Origin: Antiaris toxicaria
Taxonomy: Eukaryota > Streptophyta > Magnoliopsida > Rosales > Moraceae
Direction of reading: 5' to 3'
Length of the DNA stretch: 64,000 nucleotides
NCBI GenBank assembly: GCA_035233585.1
Contig: CP141153.1
Coordinates: 40,351,825-40,415,824 of the forward strand
This document shows positions 32,640 to 45,395 of the stretch, one piece after another. Numbering within the stretch: position 1 is the stretch's first letter; each line of letters begins with the position of its first letter. The notes under the pieces are model-generated. The model was not told the DNA's origin. It saw only the letters and a list, made by a program, of their open reading frames with translations, and did not search any database. A program made the position numbers and the translations under genes.

Positions 32640-35600
32640 TGTGGCGGCCCGCCCCTCGGAGAGATCATACAATACTATTACAGTTAAGCTTTATCGCTAA
32701 CTGCGATAGATTGTACTCTCATGGGTCGCCAGCTAATCTATCTCTCTTTAAAACATGACGTTTTCGGGGAAAATTTTTTTTTTCTTTAAATATCATGTAA
32801 AACATTTCCCACTATTTACTTTGTTGGCAAGTACAAAGTAATTTACATAATACAGTACTTTCGTAAAATATATACTATTACAAAAGACCGTTTTTTTCCC
32901 TTCTCTTTGATCGCTCAGCGGAAAGACTCTGGCAGGACCATATCCCTCGCCCACTTATCCCATTTGACACACGCTAGCCCGTCCGCCATCCAGTCAAACA
33001 AGCTACTGAGCTGGTCGCTTACCTGCAACATAAGCAAAAATGGTGAGCTACAGGCTCAGTAAGGTTAAACATGCAAGAAATAAAATTTCTATGAATAGTA
33101 CTATTCATCATGAATAGTATCATTGACACTATTCATATGTGAATAGTAACTTTGACCACTATTCATTGTGAATAGTATGTTTGACCACAACACAGTGTCA
33201 CAACAGTACATCTACCGCGATGTTAGTACCCTCACGAAACTGTCTTATGCTCAATTATGGCATAGTTTCAGTTTTAGGTAATTATCTTTACTTATGTTCT
33301 GGTTTTGAGCTCAGGTTGGCAGTACCATTTAAGTGCGCATGACTGGGAGCGGTACATTAGTGCTAACCTCCGCAGCCTTGATCTCATAGCCCCGAAGGCA
33401 AAATTATACGTGACTGGGAGCGGTACATCAGTGCTGACCTCCACAGCCTTAATCTCATAGCCCCGAAGGCAAAAGTACCTCTCTGTACGGAAGGCTGGTA
33501 CGTCAGAAAGTGGTTTCATTACCGACTTTTTAAAGTTCTAACCCGGTGACTTCATATTGCACCATGGTTACGAATGGTTCACATTTTAATTTTAGGAGAG
33601 TGAGTTTCATTAACCTCGCTCTAGTGCCCGAAGCACAATTAACAATGTGTCCATTCTCAATAGTGCCCGTAGTACATTACGTCTCTCTCTCTATTCTATA
33701 ATAGTGCCCGTAGCACATATGTACCTAACTTATAGTTAGTACATTAAAGTTAGCAACAATAATGCTATATGTTGCAGACAGGTAAATGCTGAACTTACCT
33801 TATCAGTCTCTTCCCTTTTTCTCTTTTGGATCTTTGATCGCCTTCCTTATAGGTCGATTTTTGAATCCTACAGACAAAACCTTGTCTGTTAATTTCATTT
33901 CCATTTATAGCTTTTATTTTTCATTAAAAAGCTTAAATAAAACCTATTTATAACTTTTTAGGCCTTATTTATCATTTTCCCCATTTTTCTCAACTTTTGC
34001 AAAAGTACGATTTTGTCCCTATATTTTGGCAAAATCGCAATTATGCCCCGACGGAATTTTCTCGATCCAGACTGCATTTTTGGCTCTCAGGAACTTTTCT
34101 GACTCTTTTCTAATCATTACCGAGTTTGTTTCTATTTTATTTCCATTTTTCACTTTCCCGACCCTCGGGAAGCACTATTCCGACCTTTACGTCGGTTTAG
34201 TGATTTTCTATCATTTCGGAGTCTCAAATGGACGTTTCACTAGTATTTAAAACGTTCATCTAGACATTCCCGATCTAGGTCTCCGAGGCTTGGATTTTCC
34301 GTTCCCGACTCGGACCTTTATTTCACTTCCAAAAACGTCCCCCCTCGGGGGTCGGTTTTTCAGTTTCACTCACGTTTTACATTTTCAAGGGGACGGGTTA
34401 CTATTCATGAACCACCCCTTAGGTTCCCTTATTCAATTTTCCGTTAGGGACTCGGGTTTTCGACCCGACCCCAAACTTTTATTTTTAATTTCCTTTTTAC
34501 CCCAATTGCCGTTTTCGAAATTTCGGCAGCATTTCGGCGTAAATTTAAGGCTACCGGCGTTAGGTACGCCTCGAACCATATGTACCTGCCACGTACTATA
34601 CCACAAGTCTATTTTATGTAAAAGTTTTCCAAACTTTTACATAAAAGCTCACAAAATTAAATTCTCATTTTGAACCACATTACACAATTTTTTCTCAATT
34701 TTACCCTTAGTTTTGGTCTCGGTTTTCACACTCAAAACCTAACCAAACCTCCTCAAATTTTCCACCAAATTTTAGGCTATTCCAATGTCATTTTCTAGCC
34801 CATTTTCACGCCAATTTTAATGCATTTTTCAACACAATTCCTAGGGTTTTTCATCATTACAACCCATGGCCACATTAAGAGAAACATACCCCAAATTTTC
34901 TTTTCTTGCTTTCAATCACAATTCCATCCTTTACATAATAAAATGTATTATTTAAATCATCCAAACATCAAGTAAAACATGCAAAATTTTTCACTAAACC
35001 CTAATAACCCACTGCCATATTAGGGTAGTTCACACCAAATTTTTTTTTTCCAAGCTTTCCATAATGCAAATCATGCTTTATATTAGACCAAATTATGATT
35101 TAAAGCATGTTAACACTTAAACCACAAAAATTTCTCATTGATTACTCTTGGTAACCCACGGTTTTACCCTTGGAAAACCAACCAAATTTTGGTTTTTCCT
35201 TAAACCAAATACATGGTTTTTCTCCTAATTACACCCTTAACAAAACCCAAACACCAAATCAATCAAAACAACCAAAAATTTTTCCATCCTCTACACTATT
35301 CATTACACGGATTTCTTGAAGAAAAATCAAGAAAAATTTCAAACCAAGGAGAGTTACCTTGTTCACTAGCTTCCTTAGGCTTCAATGAAAGGTTTGACAC
35401 CAATTTTGTGAAGAAAGCTTGAAGAAATCACTTGGTCTCTCTTGGGTTGCTCACGTACTCCCATGGAACACTGAGAAAAATTTTTGTTATGTTTTGGCTT
35501 GCAAATGTGTTTCGGTCACTTTGTTCCCAAAAGTTGCCGACTTAACCAACCAAAAAGCCAATTAATTTGGCTTTCAACCAATCAAAATTTACCACATTTC

Positions 35601-36167
35601 AAGCTTAATTTTTTCCATATTTTTCAAAAATTAAAATGGTGGATTTTTGGCCAAATCTTGGCCTTTATATCAAAAAGCAACTAAATCATGGCCATTAATG
35701 CTGCCAACCACCATTTTCCTTCCATTTGTTAAATGGATTTATGATGTCATAAATGCAAAAGCATATGTTGACTTTGACTTTTACTATTCACATTAATTCG
35801 ACTACTTTTTGACCGATACCGGTTTGAGCCAAAATTTTTCTGAAATCGTCCCGGCGGGTTCCTGAGGTCTCCTGTGCAGTCGGATCAATTTAAACTGCTT
35901 CCGTTTGATCAAAATCAATCCCGGAAGTTTTCCATCTTTTAGTGCTCCGGTTAGGGTTTTCAATGCCGTTTTAGGCACCGTTCCGGCCGTTTTAACTCAG
36001 TGAATTTTTCCAACACTGAATTTTTACTCGTCAGTATTGTTAGAACATTTTAATATATTCTAAACAATATAAATACATTTATTTCACTCTTTAAATAGTA
36101 CAAATTGTTATATACATACATTTGTACATTTTCTTCCGAGAATTGCCTGAATTTCCCGGTTGTCACA
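32640..36167 (-). repeat. 5' LTR of gypsy A1 (right LTR)
   Basis: 3528 bp, begins tgtggcggcccgcccctcgg and ends cccggttgtcaca on the plus strand. It should drive transcription leftward. It aligns with 22731-26225 with mostly C/T and A/G differences and a few short indels. The core 'gccacgtactatacc' is near 34589. Confidence 0.96.
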
Positions 36168-36456
36168 CCTTGGGCTTCTTGCTCTTCTTCTTCTTCTTCT
36201 TTCCATTCAAGACAGGAGGATTAGAAGAATTGGAAGCCGCTTGCTTCTGATTTGGCCTCTTCTTCTTCCGTGAGGGTTTGAAAGATTCCGCCAAATTGGC
36301 CTCTCCTTTTGGTTGGACTGCATCTCCATCCTTGATCATCCGCTCATAAGCTTGGAGCTGCTTCATGAGCTTAGTTAGTCCTAACTCCCTTGTCGCCAGA
36401 TTATATGCGGCCTTAAACCCCACAAAATCTTTTGATAGAGTTTTGAACACCATCTC
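36168..36456 (-). pseudogene. Copia-2 gag fragment between gypsy A1 and B
   Basis: Begins with the right ccttg duplication of A1. The minus strand encodes MVFKTLSKDFVGFKAAYNL... through a basic tail (KKKKKKSKKPK), matching copia-1 codons at 7571-7830, so it is the C-terminal half of Gag just before the zinc knuckle. The few codons past 36168 in the open frame belong to A1. Gypsy B cuts it at 36456 (likely target bases atctc), and the rest of copia-2 does not reappear. Confidence 0.93.
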
Positions 36457-39400
36457 TGTGACGCTTCGTGCCCTCAGTGGCCCGGACCGTCGTTGAAAAC
36501 TATTACTTGCTTTTTACTTTAACTTTTACTTAAAACTAATATTTAACTTGCTTAATTTGATACCATAAATTTAGTGGATTTTTTTTATGCGTATGTATTT
36601 ACTATTCACGCATGTATATTTTTAAAATGTGGAATTTGAAAAACATAAGGATTTCAATTATACATACACACTTATATACTTGTATATCTAATTACTATTC
36701 ACCAGACATTATTTAAATATACTACTCGTACATATACTATTTAATGTTCCAAAATACCGTTTAACCTTTACTATTCAAAATGCTATTTAACTATCACCAT
36801 TCAAAATACTATTTACTCATATTGTGCGGAAGAATACTCGCAGTGTATCCATAACCTCATCCTCACATCCGCCTCCGCCGCCATCATCGCCCCCTGATAT
36901 TTACGCTATGGATGCTTACCTACAGTATGAATACACTCCGTGAGCTTATGCCCAGTAAGTACAACATGTTAACCGCAAAACATGTTTAAAACATAGCACA
37001 TACTTAAAATCATATGAGCAGACCAATCATCACAGATACCATACAACATATCATATATCATAGCATCATTTATCACATCATAGAATACATCATCACATAT
37101 TGAATGCATAACATAGCGTATTTAACACAGAACACATCTTATGAAAGCTAGAAGCATAGAGAACTAATGCATATAGTGATCAATGTATAATCCGGTTACA
37201 TTCATTTATGCTTCAACATCTTTTTCTTTATCTTGTCTACTCAGGGCCCCTGTTTTAGTACCGTATGCACGCAGACCAACGGAACCCCTGAGGTCATTAC
37301 ATAAGCAGGAAGACCATCAACGGCTGCTAAACTCTCTGCCTTCTCTTACTTGCCTTCTCTTACTTTAACTTTAAAAACCCTTTCGACTGAAAGAGCCGGT
37401 ATGACACTCCTATTCATTTCCATCTTTCTTATCTGTTTTAGCACGCCGCAGGGACATATGGCTTCTATCTTGTTCTTTCATCAATCTACTCGATTGTGAA
37501 ACCATATGCTCTTATGTATGCTGTGCAGCACTGTGTGCAAGATACATACTTAAAATACTGGAAAAACATCATTTTAAATTCATTTTATTCATGCTGTAGG
37601 CGGAGTTGTACTTACCTGTCATCCGATAGTTTATACTCTCGCCTTCGTCACAATACAGGTACTTCCTTGTAATCATAACGTATTTCGTTAACATTCACAC
37701 TTAGGTCATTGTGGTCATTAGTGACTAATAAAAACTTTATCATTATGTGGTACCGATCCTTGTCAGTACTAATTGCCCTCTTCTTAAGAATTTGGTTTTC
37801 TAATCATGGTTAATTAATTTATTTACCCAATAAATTAATTAACATCGCTCTTAGGTCACTCTATTGTTGGTGACTAATATACCTATCGTTGGTGGTACCG
37901 ATGCCTATCGGTACACAACTGCTCTGCTTTGGGAATTTTGATATCTAATTTCTAATCGTGCTTGATTAATTTGTCTAATTGACAAATTAATCACTATCTC
38001 TCACTATCCCATTCAGACTTAGTCCTTGACTAGCTAACCGACCAGTCAATTGATTGAATACCTCGCATATTGACCATTTAGCCTGTCGGGTTACCTTTAC
38101 CGATTTAATCACCCTAAATTTTATACTTAGCTCATACCCGCCCCTCGGGTGGTACTATTCTGACATAGGGGTCGTTTTCTTACATTTTGAGATTTTCAAT
38201 TGGGCGGTTCACTAATCCTCAAAACGTCCGTCCTTCTTTCCTGAACCTAAGTCATCGAGGGGGCTCGGGTTTCCATCCCGATCATATTTTCACCCTTCAT
38301 TTCCTAAAATACTCCTTTGTGCCATTTTAGAAATTTCGGCAGTATTTCTGCTTAATTTTTGGGTTCCCGACATTTAGAAAATGTCTCAAAACTATCTAAC
38401 CTATTCTAACCTATCATGTACTAAACCAGAGGCCTAATTTTTACGTAAAAGCTCAGCCTTTTACATAAAAATATTCACATTTCCTCACATTATCTTTTTC
38501 GACATTTTATCCCCTTTTTTTACAATTCCTCAAGTCAGTAATCCATAATTAATACATAACTAGTTCCAATAATAAATTGAGGAAATCAAGGGATCAAAAA
38601 CACTATCAAAATCACTCCCGTCGGCGGTCGAACAAACCATTCGGTCTCGACCGCACAATCTTCGAATCGGTTTTCTTCACTTTTGAAACTCCGGTTTGTA
38701 AATCCGATGCCGCGGATGTGTCTGGAACGTCAAAAATAGGCCAACGGGCCATTCTTCAATTTTTGGTCTCCAGTCGCCGTTGACCGGCATTGATCACGGT
38801 GGTGATGGAAGTGGTGACCACCATCTTGAAGAGCTCGATGAAAGGAACCCATTAGTGGTGTCAATTTCACCAATCGAGACTCCTAACGCTGGAAATCGGC
38901 TTCAAAGATCGGCAACGGCAGCGGTGGTTGGATCTCCATTTTCTGACGTTGTTGCGCAAAATTGATTTGGGGCTTTTGATCTACGTGTTATTTTGAGCAT
39001 TTTGATACCGACCTTGCGACTCAACTCTACCGTAATCAGTGGATTCCACAATGGCGACACGGCGGTGACGACGCGAGTTTGGGCAGTGTAATTCAGCGGC
39101 TGTTGAAGTGAAATGAAGTCTAGGTTTTGTTCTACTCTTCACCATAAATCCATTGGGACTGTAATCATGGCATTTGGACGTTGGATGGCAGAGATACGGC
39201 GGTTTGAAAATTTCGGCCATCGACGGCTTCAAGGGGCGCGTGCGGCGTGCTCCGGCATCGGTTTGGTCGACTCGGTCCACCGTTGGACTCAGTTCGTCGA
39301 GAGCTTTCCAATGGTGCCGGCGGTGTCGAAAACGGAGGCCGGATTCGATGGTTGGTCACTGTTCATGTTCGTGAGGTGTGAGGGGAGAAAATGAGGTAAG

Positions 39401-39488
39401 GAAAAATTATGGGGGCATTTTTACGAAGTTCCCAAAATTTCAACCCTTTTATACTAAATTTTTGAAAAATTTTAAGATAGGCTATACT

Positions 39489-40360
39489 GACTAATTTGGG
39501 CGTGTTGAACCCAAATATATCAGTTTTATCTTCATCCGAGGTCGTCTTAACCAGTTTTTCGATACTGCATCGTTCCCAATTAAAAATTACTTTTTGTGCT
39601 CAATTAACTAATTTGAGCATTTTGATTCCAAATATATCAGTTTTATATCAAGAAAAGGTCATCTTGACTAATTTCTTGATACTGTGGTTAAGCCTACACT
39701 GTGTTGATATTGTGCATGCATAACGAGGTATTTTCACGTGAACTTTCAAACACAGTCGCTCCTGACTAACTTGGACGTGTTGATTTCAAATTTATCAATT
39801 TTACATCCATCTGAGATCTTCTAGACCAGTTTTCTTGACTTGTGTGACCCCACCTCAAAAAACGTGTCAGGTGCCCAATTGACTAATTTGGGCGTCTTAA
39901 GTCTAAATATATTAGTTTCGGGGCGAGAAAAGGTTGTCTTGACCCTCATCTTGATACTGCGTATCTCTCAAACAAAATCTACATTTTGTGCTCAATTGAC
40001 CAGATTGAGCCTACTGACTATTAATATATCAGTTTTATGCCAGATTAAGGCCATTTTGGCCACTAACTTGACACTACGTTTCTCACTATTCATGAGTCAC
40101 TGTTCATTATTCACTATTCACTATCTGACTAACTAATCTGAGCATTTCAACTTTGATTTTGTTAGTCTATGGGCGAGGAGAGGTCATCTAGACCACTTTT
40201 CCCGATATTGTACATCTGTTGTGGCAATTATCGCTACTGCACTCAGTTGACTAGTCTGAGCGTACTGATGACTAGCTCATCAGTTTTGTATCATGAAATG
40301 GTTGTCTGGACCGGTTTCTTGATGTTGGATGTCTCAACGCACACTCACATTATATGGTGG
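39489..40360 (-). repeat. Degenerate ~120-bp tandem module in B LTR
   Basis: Anchor 'gactaatttg(g/a)gc' or a variant at 39489, 39606, 39764, 39879, 39998, 40127 and 40249. Steps are 115-129 bp, with one of 158. Each unit also has an 'aatatatcagttt'-like block and a 'gtcatcttgaccag...ttgatactg' block. Confidence 0.82.
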
Positions 40361-40529
40361 ACCGCTTTTACTATCGATTGCCCCTTTCGCTGCATGAATA
40401 GTAATTAAACGTTACTATACTCGTTTAATTTATTCAACTGGAAAGTGTACTGTGTTTATTAACTTAATTACATCATTGCATAGTAATTAAGTTTCATAAT
40501 TCATGAGAGTCATTACAGCGGCTCTCGGC

Positions 40530-40765
40530 TCATTACACAGCCTTCTACACAGACTATTACACGGGCGTGTACATTTCAGACACGGCGTGTACTAGTTGAG
40601 ACTACTCAACACGACTATGTCTTTGAAACACATTCATCTATCTGAGCGGTACACGGCCTCTTACACGGCCGTGTACTTGATCGTGTTACACTACACGGCC
40701 ATGTACAATCACACAGCTTCTCACAGATACACGGTCCGAATGGTACACGGTCACTCACACGGCCA
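40530..40765. repeat. ACACGGCC palindromic array in B LTR
   Basis: Repeated 'acacggcc' words, with complete palindromes such as ttacacggccgtgtac near 40653-40668. Located in the first ~350 bp of the minus-strand LTR (U3), as in the E LTR. Confidence 0.8.
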
Positions 40766-40878
40766 TGTACCTAACCATGTTACTTAAATTTGCACTAAAA
40801 GGCATTAAATTATGTCCATTTTATTCCTTAATGACTTATTACAAGTAAGTAGGAGCCATAAAAATGGTGGTCATTACA

Positions 40879-40892
40879 GCCTACCCTCTTAC
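40879..40892 (-). other. Polypurine tract of gypsy B
   Basis: Minus strand GTAAGAGGGTAGGC before the LTR start TGTAATGACC. It is less pure than in A1 and C. It is followed on the plus strand by 'aaaattttcgttctcgaaaat', as in the other gypsy elements. Confidence 0.75.
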
Positions 40893-41001
40893 AAAATTTT
40901 CGTTCTCGAAAATTAGAATAATTTCGGGAAGTCTCTTCTCATGTCTTCTTCCCATTCTCATATGGCTTCCTCAACGCTATGATTCTGCCACAACACTTTT
41001 A

Positions 41002-41443
41002 CTAGCAGTATACCTTATTCCTAAGGACTTTCTCCTCTCTGACTAGGATCCGCACGGGTCTCTCCTCATACATCGGATCAGTGTATACTACAACGGATTC
41101 TTGGCTAAGAACATGGGAGCTGTCTGGTACGTACTTCTTCAGCATCAAGACGTGAAAGACGTTGTGCACTGTAGCTAACTTGGGAGCAAGCATTAGTCTA
41201 TAAGCCATCTTTCTGACTTTCTCTATTATCTCAAGGTCTTATATATCTAGGACTGAGCTTTCCTTTCTTTTCAATTTGCATCACCCCTTTCATGGGTGCC
41301 GGCTTGAAAAAGACCGAGTCTCCTACTTGAAACTCAAGGGGTCTACGGTACTTATCGTCAAAATTCTTCTGTCGACTGCGCGTTGTATCTAACGTTTCTC
41401 GTATCAACTTCACGTCTGCCATGATATTCTTGATGATGTCCAA
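41002..41443 (-). pseudogene. Gypsy B integrase C-terminal and chromodomain-like region
   Basis: Two overlapping-family pieces in different frames: 41231-41443 (RSRQKNFDDKYRRPLEFQVGD, GKLSPRYIRP) and 41002-41208 (TVHNVFHVLMLKKYVPDSSH, RPVRILVREEKVLRNK). These match A1 26261-26803. The tail toward 40930 has lost an open frame. Confidence 0.85.
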
Positions 41444-41724
41444 GCTAACTAGTCGTTTCTCTCTAGACTCGTACTAATGAGCCAGAGATCTGCATTTCCT
41501 TCCATAAAGTGTCTCGTATGGTGCCACTCCTATCAAGGAATGGTATTTGCTATTGTATGAGAACTCATTCAATGGTAGCTTCTGATCCCAATTTCCTTTG
41601 AAGTCAAGGATGTAGGTCTCAACATGTCCTCTAACATCTATATGGTCCTCTTAGACTAACTGTCGGTCTGAGAATGAAATGTTGTGCTGAACTCTCACTT
41701 GGACCATAATATGGCCTGAATGCT

Positions 41725-41946
41725 TTACCAAAATCTGGAGGTAGAGTGTCCACTATGATCTAAGATGATCGACTCTGGTACTCCGTGCCGTTTCACAAAT
41801 TGTGCCACATAGATTTCTGCTAGTCGTTCCACCGAGTAGCTAACTTTTATCGTAAGAGATCTGGCTGATTTCGTCAATCTGTCTACAATCACCCAGATTG
41901 CGTCATTATCGTTTGACCTCTTTGGTAATCCGACTATGAAATTCAT
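41725..41946 (-). pseudogene. Gypsy B integrase core fragment
   Basis: 73 codons: MNFIVGLPKRSNDNDAIWVI, VDRLTKSA, then KRHGVPESIILDHSGHSTSRFW. The first Asp position reads MNF instead of MDF, and the second catalytic motif reads LDHSG instead of SDRD, so the active site is damaged. 41460-41720 keeps only broken traces of the remainder of the core. Confidence 0.85.
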
Positions 41947-42156
41947 TGTAATCTGGTCCCATTTCCACTCGGGTAGCTTAATTTCCTACGATTATCCTGC
42001 TGGGTTGTGGTGATTTGCCTTAACCTTCTGGCACGTAAGGTGTCTGGTAACGAACTCGACAATGTCATTCTTCATTCCAAGCCACCAAAAGCTTTCCTTC
42101 AAGTACTTGTACATCTTTTTCACCACCGGATGTGTAGAATATGACATCTCGTAAGG

Positions 42157-43559
42157 TTATAAAAGGATTTGCTTCATGAGTTCTTCATCTTTCATAACAG
42201 ACACTCTATCTCTGAAGTAGAGTATGCCGTCCTTAGGGATCTTAAACTCTGAACCCTTGTCCTTTGTATCTTCCTTTCTAGACTTGAGCAGGGACAAATT
42301 GAAGCCTTGATCGATCTTGATCTCTTCTTGGAGCATCGATTGGAGGGTCATGTCAGACAACCTCCTTGTCAAAATCTTAATCTCACTGCCACAAAGCTCC
42401 TTTGTAGTGCTCCTGACAAGGCACTAATAGCCATAGGCATAGTAATATGCTTCAGACTCTGCGCATTGGCCACCTTATTGGCTTTCCCAGGATGGCATAA
42501 GATCTCACAGTCGTAATCCTTACCAACTCTAGTCATCTATGCTGCCTCAAGTTGAGCACTTTCTGCGTGAAGATATACTTGAGGCTCTGGTGATCAGTGT
42601 AAGATCTCATACTTGATTCTGTACAGGTAATGCCTCCGTGCTTTTAATGCAAAAATTACCGCTACTAGCTCCGGATCACGCGTTGGGTGGCTCTTCTCTG
42701 GGTATTTGAGTTGTCGTGAAGCATACGTGACTACTCTACCACTCTGCATCAACACAGTTTCCAACTCAGTTTTAGATGCATCGCTTTAAATCACAAAGCT
42801 TCCCTGACCAGCATCTAGAATGGTCAGTATTGGAGTGCTTGTGAGCCATCATTTTTGCTCTTGAAACCTTTTCTTACACTTGTAGGTCCACTCATACCTC
42901 TTTCCCTTCTTGGTGAGCATTGTGAGCAATGCGGCTAGTTTTGCAAAACCATCGACAAAACGTCGATGGTATCCCACCAAGCCTAGGAAGCTATGGATCT
43001 TCATCACATTTCTCGGAGCTGGCCACATGCTAACTGCATCAATTTTAGTCGGGTCCATAGATACTCCTTCCTTGGGGTTTATGTGACCTAGGAAATGGAC
43101 CTTCTCCAGTTAAAACTCAAACTTGGAGAACTTGGCGTATAGTTGATGGTCCTGTTACATGCACAAAATGATCATTAAGTGCTCTTTATGCTCTTCCTTC
43201 GTCTTAGAGTGTATAAGTATGTCATCAATGAACACAACGACAAACTTATCGAAATAGTCATTGAACATGCGGTTCATCCGGTTTATGAAAGCTGTTGGTG
43301 CTTCCGTCAATCTGAGCGACGTGAATAGAAACTCGTAATGTCCGTACTGCGTTTGAAAGGCTGTTTAGGGTACGTCTTCATTCCTGATTCGTAGTTGATG
43401 GTACTCGGAACATAGATCGATCTTCGAGAACACTGCAGCATCTCGGAGCTGATCAAATAGATCGTCAACCCGTGGCAATGGATACTTGTTCTTAATCGTA
43501 ATCCTATTCAACTCTCTGTAGTCGATGCACATTCTTAGTGGTCCATCTTTCTTCTTCAC
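42157..43559 (-). pseudogene. Gypsy B RT, RNase H and linker, fragmented
   Basis: Pieces: 43365-43559 (CIDYRELNRITIKNKYPLPRV, SKIDLCSEYHQL); a FIDDILIHSK active-site block near 43215-43245; 42849-43058 (DPTKIDAVSMWPAPRNVMKI, FLGLVGYHRRFVDGFAKL); RNase H traces at 42460-42830 in which the usual VADALS motif reads VANAQS, losing its last catalytic Asp; and 42157-42372 (LYFRDRVSVMKDEEL), the link to integrase. Several frameshifts lie between pieces. Confidence 0.88.
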
Positions 43560-43732
43560 AAATGGTACGGGTGCTCCCTAGGGTGAACAGTTATGTCGAG
43601 TGAATCCCTTGCCTATTTAGTCCTTCAGTTGGGCTTGGAGCTCTTTTAGCTCTGCAGGGCCCATTTTGTATGGGGCCTTGGAGATGGGGGCTAATTCTAG
43701 TAAACATTTAGTCTCGAACGAGATCTCGTGCT

Positions 43733-43981
43733 CTATGAGAGTTCTAGAAGACCTTTTGGAAATATCTCCACGAATTCCCTGACTATCGACACGTTCTCGG
43801 GTCCTATCTCTATCCCTCGAGTCTTACCTACCATGTATGCTGGAAGTCCATGCATCCATTGGATAACATCTCGCGGGCCTTTACTACTGAAATCATCTTC
43901 TTTGGTTACTCTGGCGAGAAACACTTGTAAACTAGCTTTTCGCATTCGATTGGTTTGAAAGTAGCCTCCCGCCTTCGACAA
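43733..43981 (-). pseudogene. Gypsy B protease-RT linker
   Basis: 82 codons including GPENVSIVREFVEIFPKGLLEL, the equivalent of the VFPEELPGIPPE segment of A1 and C. The protease itself (about 43980-44130) has only traces, such as the 'YDVIVGMDFLTKY' region on the minus strand near 43990-44030. Confidence 0.8.
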
Positions 43982-44175
43982 TCTATGACAGTGTCATATT
44001 TGGTGAGGAAGTCCATCCCCACAATTACATCATAGTTGTACATGTCGATGACGATCAGTTTAACGCTCAATTCTCACCTGTAGATAATTACTAGGACCTG
44101 TCACCACTGTAGAAGTTCCAGCTTCAGCGTCACTCCTCACATAAGCATAGATTCTCCCTTAGTTGTTTGAAGCTT

Positions 44176-44954
44176 CTAGTTTGCCTTGTATGATTGAAGG
44201 ATCTTCGATCCTGGTATGGGCGGCTTGAGGTTGATTATTCCCAGTGCAGGGCTAATTCTGTCGATTCTATGGGCTAGAGTAGTAGTTTTTTTTTTGGCGT
44301 AGTGGCCTTCCTTGCCACAGATGAAACAGCCACTAGCTCCTTGCTTGCATTCTCCTGGGTGCCTTAAAATTCTGAGCCATTCGCTCCTTATCCTGAACCA
44401 ACCAATACTCAGCTCGGAAAGCCTTACTGACACCTTCTGCTGTTGTCACTGGTCTGTGACTTTCACTACAGACCTAAACTGCGATGTCTGTTCTAAACAT
44501 CTTTAGCATTCATCTAACTCTCTCCTTTTCAGTCGATACTAAATTGGAACAAAATTAAGCCAGCTGCTCAAACTTCCTGACTGCCTCCATGACAGTCATG
44601 CCACCTTGGCGCAGGTTGTTAAACTCGTCTTGCTTCACTGCCAGTGCTTCATTGTTGAAGTACACAGCTCCTTGAATTCCTCAATGAAGTCACTCCAGCT
44701 TATCTTTCTAATGTTCCTCCTAATGCTTACATCTTCCACCACTAACACGCCTCATTGCGCAGGTGAAGGATGCACACAATACTTTATCTCTATCTGTTGG
44801 CCCTATAAAATCTAAGATTACTTGGATATTCGTTAGCCAGTCATCGACTCCTATAGGGTTGGTGGTTCTCCATCATCTCTCGCATAGCGACGAGCTGTGC
44901 CATTAATTCGTCCTCTGGGGATGCTGGGTTTAACTAAGCTCTCGTTCTTACCAT
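44176..44954 (-). pseudogene. Gypsy B gag remnant
   Basis: A probable start ATG at 44952-44954 reads MVRTRA, then a stop, then LNPASPEDELMAQLVAMREMM. Further left the capsid is barely readable. At 44176-44433 the frame gives CKQGASGCFICGKEGHYAKK, a zinc knuckle whose last Cys has become Lys. It lies about 440 bp downstream of the upstream ORF. Confidence 0.8.
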
Positions 44955-45395
44955 GTTTTTCTATGTAACCCTATTGTATAGTGGGAAAAGAAATTATGAA
45001 TCTTTTGTTTCCATACTTGGAAATCATCACATCTCATTTTCTTTCTTACTTAACAATCTTACTTAAACCTTATGGATATAAATATACATATTATATCCAT
45101 CTTTCTTTCTCTCATCCTATGATGTTCAATACAATTGTCACATTATATTGGGACATCATTTAAGTGCTAGGATTCATCCTGCACTTTCTGTCATACCATA
45201 CTCACACTGTGGAAAAAATTATATCTAGCCCCTCGAGAAAAACTTTACTGCTTATCTCATAATATATATCACAAAATATATATATATATTTAAGATTCTA
45301 GTTCAGCGAGAGTGACACACACTTTCCTTATACAATCTCAACAAGTACATTATGCTACAACTGACGGGGGAGAGCTACTGCTTCCCTCTATACAT

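Larger units (their letters stand above)
22731..36167 (-). mobile_element. Gypsy A1: complete but defective Ty3/gypsy chromovirus
   Basis: 13.4 kb with 3.5-kb LTRs, perfect 5-bp target duplication, polypurine tract and primer sites. From right to left: LTR, array of primer sites, an extra gag-like ORF, spacer, gag, protease, RT, RNase H, integrase with chromodomain-like tail, LTR. Domain order (integrase after RNase H) is Ty3/gypsy; the GPY-type motif and W..NH..EEATWE tail point to a Tekay/Del-type chromovirus. The polyprotein has several stops and a one-base deletion near 28841. In the first ~120 bp of the two LTRs I count five differences, all transitions. Confidence 0.96.
36457..40878 (-). 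repeat. 3' LTR of gypsy B (left LTR)
   Basis: 4422 bp, begins tgtgacgcttcgtgccctcag and ends ...gtggtcattaca. It contains a relatively GC-rich middle (about 38620-39400, shared with D), a 7-unit ~120-bp module (39489-40360), and an ACACGGCC array (40530-40765). Frames at 37183, 38577, 38780 and 39113-39394 fall in LTR sequence and look accidental; 37183 and 38577 recur at 47411 and 48840 by LTR duplication. Confidence 0.93.
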
